The notes under the pieces: model-generated
Seen by the model: only the letters and a program-made list of their open reading frames with translations
Databases searched by the model: none
What the model was told of the DNA's origin: nothing
Assembly (NCBI GenBank): GCA_903868035.1
Contig: CAIPTQ010000049.1
Coordinates: 1-34,236, forward strand
DNA: 34,236 nucleotides
DNA from: an uncultured Phycisphaerales bacterium
GTDB lineage: Bacteria > Planctomycetota > Phycisphaerae > WQYP01
Reading direction: 5' to 3'
Made by a program: the position numbers and the translations under genes
Part shown: one piece after another, positions 32,481 through 34,236 of the stretch
Position numbering within the stretch: the first letter of the stretch is position 1
Layout of the letters: each line of letters begins with the position of its first letter

Positions 32481-32515
32481 TCCACTGGCACGGGCCACGG
32501 ACAACTGACCACTGA
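32481..32515 (-). repeat. Heptad array, family E (TCAGTGG/TCAGTTG/TCCGTGG), behind rpsJ
   Basis: On the minus strand TCAGTGG, TCAGTTG, TCCGTGG and two degenerate units, period 7. It sits between the rpsJ stop and its terminator. Same family as 12404-12431 in mutL. Confidence 0.75.
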
Positions 32516-32522
32516 TTTCTCA

Positions 32523-32837
32523 TCACGCCTTGATCTTGACGAAGACGCCGGCGGGGACGACGAGGCGGTTGAGGGCTTCGATGGTGCGGGGGGTGGGTTC
32601 CATGATGTCGATGATGCGTTTGTGGGTGCGAATCTCGAACTGTTCACGGCTCTTTTTGTCGATGTGCGGGGAGCGGAGGACGGTGAATTTTTCGATGCGG
32701 GTGGGCAGGGGGATCGGCCCGCGGACCTTGGCGCTGGTGCGTTTGGCGTGATCGACGATTTCCTTGGCGGACAGGTCCAGGGCACGGTGATCATAGGCTT
32801 CCAAACGGATACGGATTTGGGGGGCGCCTGCTGCCAT
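32523..32837 (-). CDS. rpsJ: 30S ribosomal protein S10
   Basis: A 104-residue S10 (uS10): [50 protein letters not shown] and a C-terminal VEIKI-like end (VFVKIKA) are all conserved. S10 sits in the 30S head and also, as NusE, binds NusB in antitermination. GAGGAT precedes the ATG by about seven bases. It has its own strong promoter and its own terminator, and neither tuf nor rplC is next to it, so it is a single-gene unit detached from the usual S10 operon. Confidence 0.97.
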   Translation of the reverse strand: MAAGAPQIRIRLEAYDHRALDLSAKEIVDHAKRTSAKVRGPIPLPTRIEKFTVLRSPHIDKKSREQFEIRTHKRIIDIMEPTPRTIEALNRLVVPAGVFVKIKA

Positions 32838-32984
32838 GGGAGAATCCTCGAAAATGGTTGGGCGGGGATGCCGCCGTGTGTACTTGTATGCGCCGCCGTT
32901 GCGCGGGATGCCCGCTGCGGAGGGCGGCCTAGGCCGCCGGTCGTCGCCCCACGTGCCGGACGATCGGCAAGTGGCAAGACCAGA

Positions 32985-33013
32985 ATGATACAGAATTGGG
33001 GAATGGGGGTCAA
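32985..33013 (-). promoter_or_regulatory. Strong promoter of rpsJ
   Basis: Minus strand TTGACC, exactly 17 bp, TATCAT (five of six in each box). Start near 32978, giving a long leader of about 140 nt that includes a perfect 16-bp palindrome, GGCGGCCTAGGCCGCC (32923-32938), able to form a strong hairpin before the ribosome site. The rest of 32838-33250 shows no gene; an isolated TTGACA at about 33214 on the plus strand lacks a -10 box. Confidence 0.68.
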
Positions 33014-33250
33014 TCGGGCGTGATAATGTTTTCTACCAGGTCGCAGGCTTCTCGATTCTGCCGCCGGTGCCGTCTTCAATAACGGCAGGAAGTTGTGAGT
33101 GCTTCAACAGGTGGGCCGGAAGGCGCTTCTCCACATGTGCGGTGGTCCTACACAACGAAGGCATTTCTTGACGGATACGGGGCGGGTGGTTAGGCTTTTT
33201 TACCTAAAGGTTATTGACATCCGAGTTCCCCTGGCTAAGGAGCACACAAC

Positions 33251-34236
33251 ATGCGCTCATGGTTTTCGCGGTCCGGTTCCAATCACGACACATCGGTATC
33301 TGTTGATAAAAGGCGGCGGCGCGCGCGGCGGGCGGTGCCGGGGTTGGAGAATTTGGAATCGCGGGTGTTGCTGTCCGGGCTGTCGATCACCGGGGGCTTT
33401 ACGAACGCCAGCAACTATACGCTGAACCTGGCGTCCGACGATGCGGGCATCGCGGCCAATGGGACCATCTTTGTATCCTTTGGCGACGGCAGCGGGGTGG
33501 TGGTGCAGGGGACGCAGAACCCGGTGTCGCATGTGTACAACGACACGACGCAGGCGTACGCCATCACCGCATATGTTGCCGATACACTGACGATTGGTGA
33601 CACCCAGACCGTGACCTTCGACGACACGGGCAAGAGCGTGTGGCTGCTGAAGAGCCTGGACATTGCCACGGACACCAACGGCGATCCGCTGGGGACGCTG
33701 GATTTGACAAATCGGGACATGATCATTCAGTGCGATTCGACGGCCGCGGCGGCGGCGACGCTGGCGCAGATCAGTAGCTGGCTGCATCACGGCTACAATG
33801 ACGGCACGTGGACCGGCACGGGCGTGCAGAGTTCGGCGGCGGCGAACCTGACCGTGCAGGAATTGGGGATCGTCAACACGGACGCCAACGGCGCGCCGAT
33901 TTACACGTATTTCGACGGGGTGCCGGTGGATGCGAATTCGGTGCTGCTCAAGTACACCTATGCCGGCGACGCGAACCTGGACGGCGTAGTGGATTTTTGG
34001 GATTACATCCAGATCGACTCGGGCATACAGGATAACGGCACGCGATATTACCTGGGGGATTTCAACTACGATGGCGTCATTGACTTCTGGGACTACATGA
34101 TGATCGACTCGGCCTTCCAGGACCAGGGCGCGCCCATCGCCAGTCCCTCGGGGGCGCCCAAGGCGCTGGCGACGAGTGAGCCGGTGCGGACGGATGCGTT
34201 GGGGGTGGAGATCGCGGGGGCGGAGGCGGGGGAAGC
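33251..34236 (+). CDS. LEPR-XLL protein with PKD-like and dockerin-like domains, 3' end outside window
   Basis: At least 328 residues, open at the window end. ATG 33251 has AAGGAG about eight bases upstream. The basic N-terminus leads to a LEPR-XLL-like motif (GLENLESRVLLSG, residues about 33-45). Residues about 55-135 resemble a PKD/Ig-like domain (IFVSFGDGSG, VSHVYNDTTQAYAITAYV). Two EF-hand-like loops with nearly repeated sequence follow (GDANLDGVVDFWDYIQID and GDFNYDGVIDFWDYMMID), a dockerin-like pair with Trp at a matching place in both loops. An Ala/Pro-rich region then runs off the window. No catalytic domain is visible in the part present. Probably a large surface or secreted protein of the same export class as the two lyases. 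Confidence 0.8.
   Translation, partial: MRSWFSRSGSNHDTSVSVDKRRRRARRAVPGLENLESRVLLSGLSITGGFTNASNYTLNLASDDAGIAANGTIFVSFGDGSGVVVQGTQNPVSHVYNDTTQAYAITAYVADTLTIGDTQTVTFDDTGKSVWLLKSLDIATDTNGDPLGTLDLTNRDMIIQCDSTAAAAATLAQISSWLHHGYNDGTWTGTGVQSSAAANLTVQELGIVNTDANGAPIYTYFDGVPVDANSVLLKYTYAGDANLDGVVDFWDYIQIDSGIQDNGTRYYLGDFNYDGVIDFWDYMMIDSAFQDQGAPIASPSGAPKALATSEPVRTDALGVEIAGAEAGE

Noticed and set aside
1..34236. tRNA or rRNA genes
   Set aside because: No cloverleaf with a TTCGA-type arm and no rRNA-like stretch was recognised by eye; a covariance-model scan would settle it.

Overview
The window looks like a stretch of a high-GC planctomycete chromosome, most likely from the Phycisphaerae/Tepidisphaerae side of the phylum. 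The lineage clues are three proteins with an N-terminal LEPR-XLL-type motif, dockerin-like EF-hand tails, a PEP-CTERM-like surface protein, a prepilin with an H-X9-DG-type tail, an ECF sigma factor fused to a membrane helix, and abundant short repeats at gene edges. The lineage call is inference from families; no rRNA gene is present.

Layout. 1-735: end of a molybdate ABC permease gene (modB). 807-1307: zinc-ribbon membrane protein. 1482-3047: GH105 unsaturated rhamnogalacturonyl hydrolase. 3048-3612: tandem repeats and a candidate minus-strand small RNA with a strong terminator. 3613-6286: U32/RlhA-like gene put out of frame twice by identical 14-nt heptad expansions. 6642-6818: tiny secreted ORF. 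6956-8923 (minus): large lipoprotein of unknown function. 9198-11120: membrane-anchored DUF362 protein. 11335-13296: mutL with heptad arrays in its linker. 13345-15971 (minus): prepilin and GH29 fucosidase, divergent from an AraC regulator (16214-17122). 17439-24575: two multi-domain PL11 rhamnogalacturonan lyases with dockerin tails and a PEP-CTERM-like protein, bracketed by 86-bp inverted repeats. 24662-29678 (minus): coupled secretin, membrane fusion protein, ABC ATPase and FtsX-type permease genes. 29906-30049: inverted-repeat element next to an ECF sigma gene (30050-30949). 31128-31373: solitary antitoxin-like ORF. 31384-32367 (minus): EamA transporter. 32523-32837 (minus): rpsJ. 33251-end: a third LEPR-XLL/dockerin protein.

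How it works together. The two PL11 lyases would cut rhamnogalacturonan I, GH105 would remove the unsaturated galacturonyl end left by a lyase, and GH29 would take off fucose, so the window carries a scattered pectin-degrading set without SusC/D genes. The AraC protein is the obvious local regulator. The dockerin tails and the surface-anchored neighbour raise the possibility of assembly on the cell surface. The secretin-ABC operon is a candidate export machine next door.

The most unusual layer is the repeat content. Five families of 7-bp tandem repeats sit at gene ends and inside linkers of U32 and MutL, and in U32 they break the frame in a way that can be exactly undone on paper by removing two extra units at each site.
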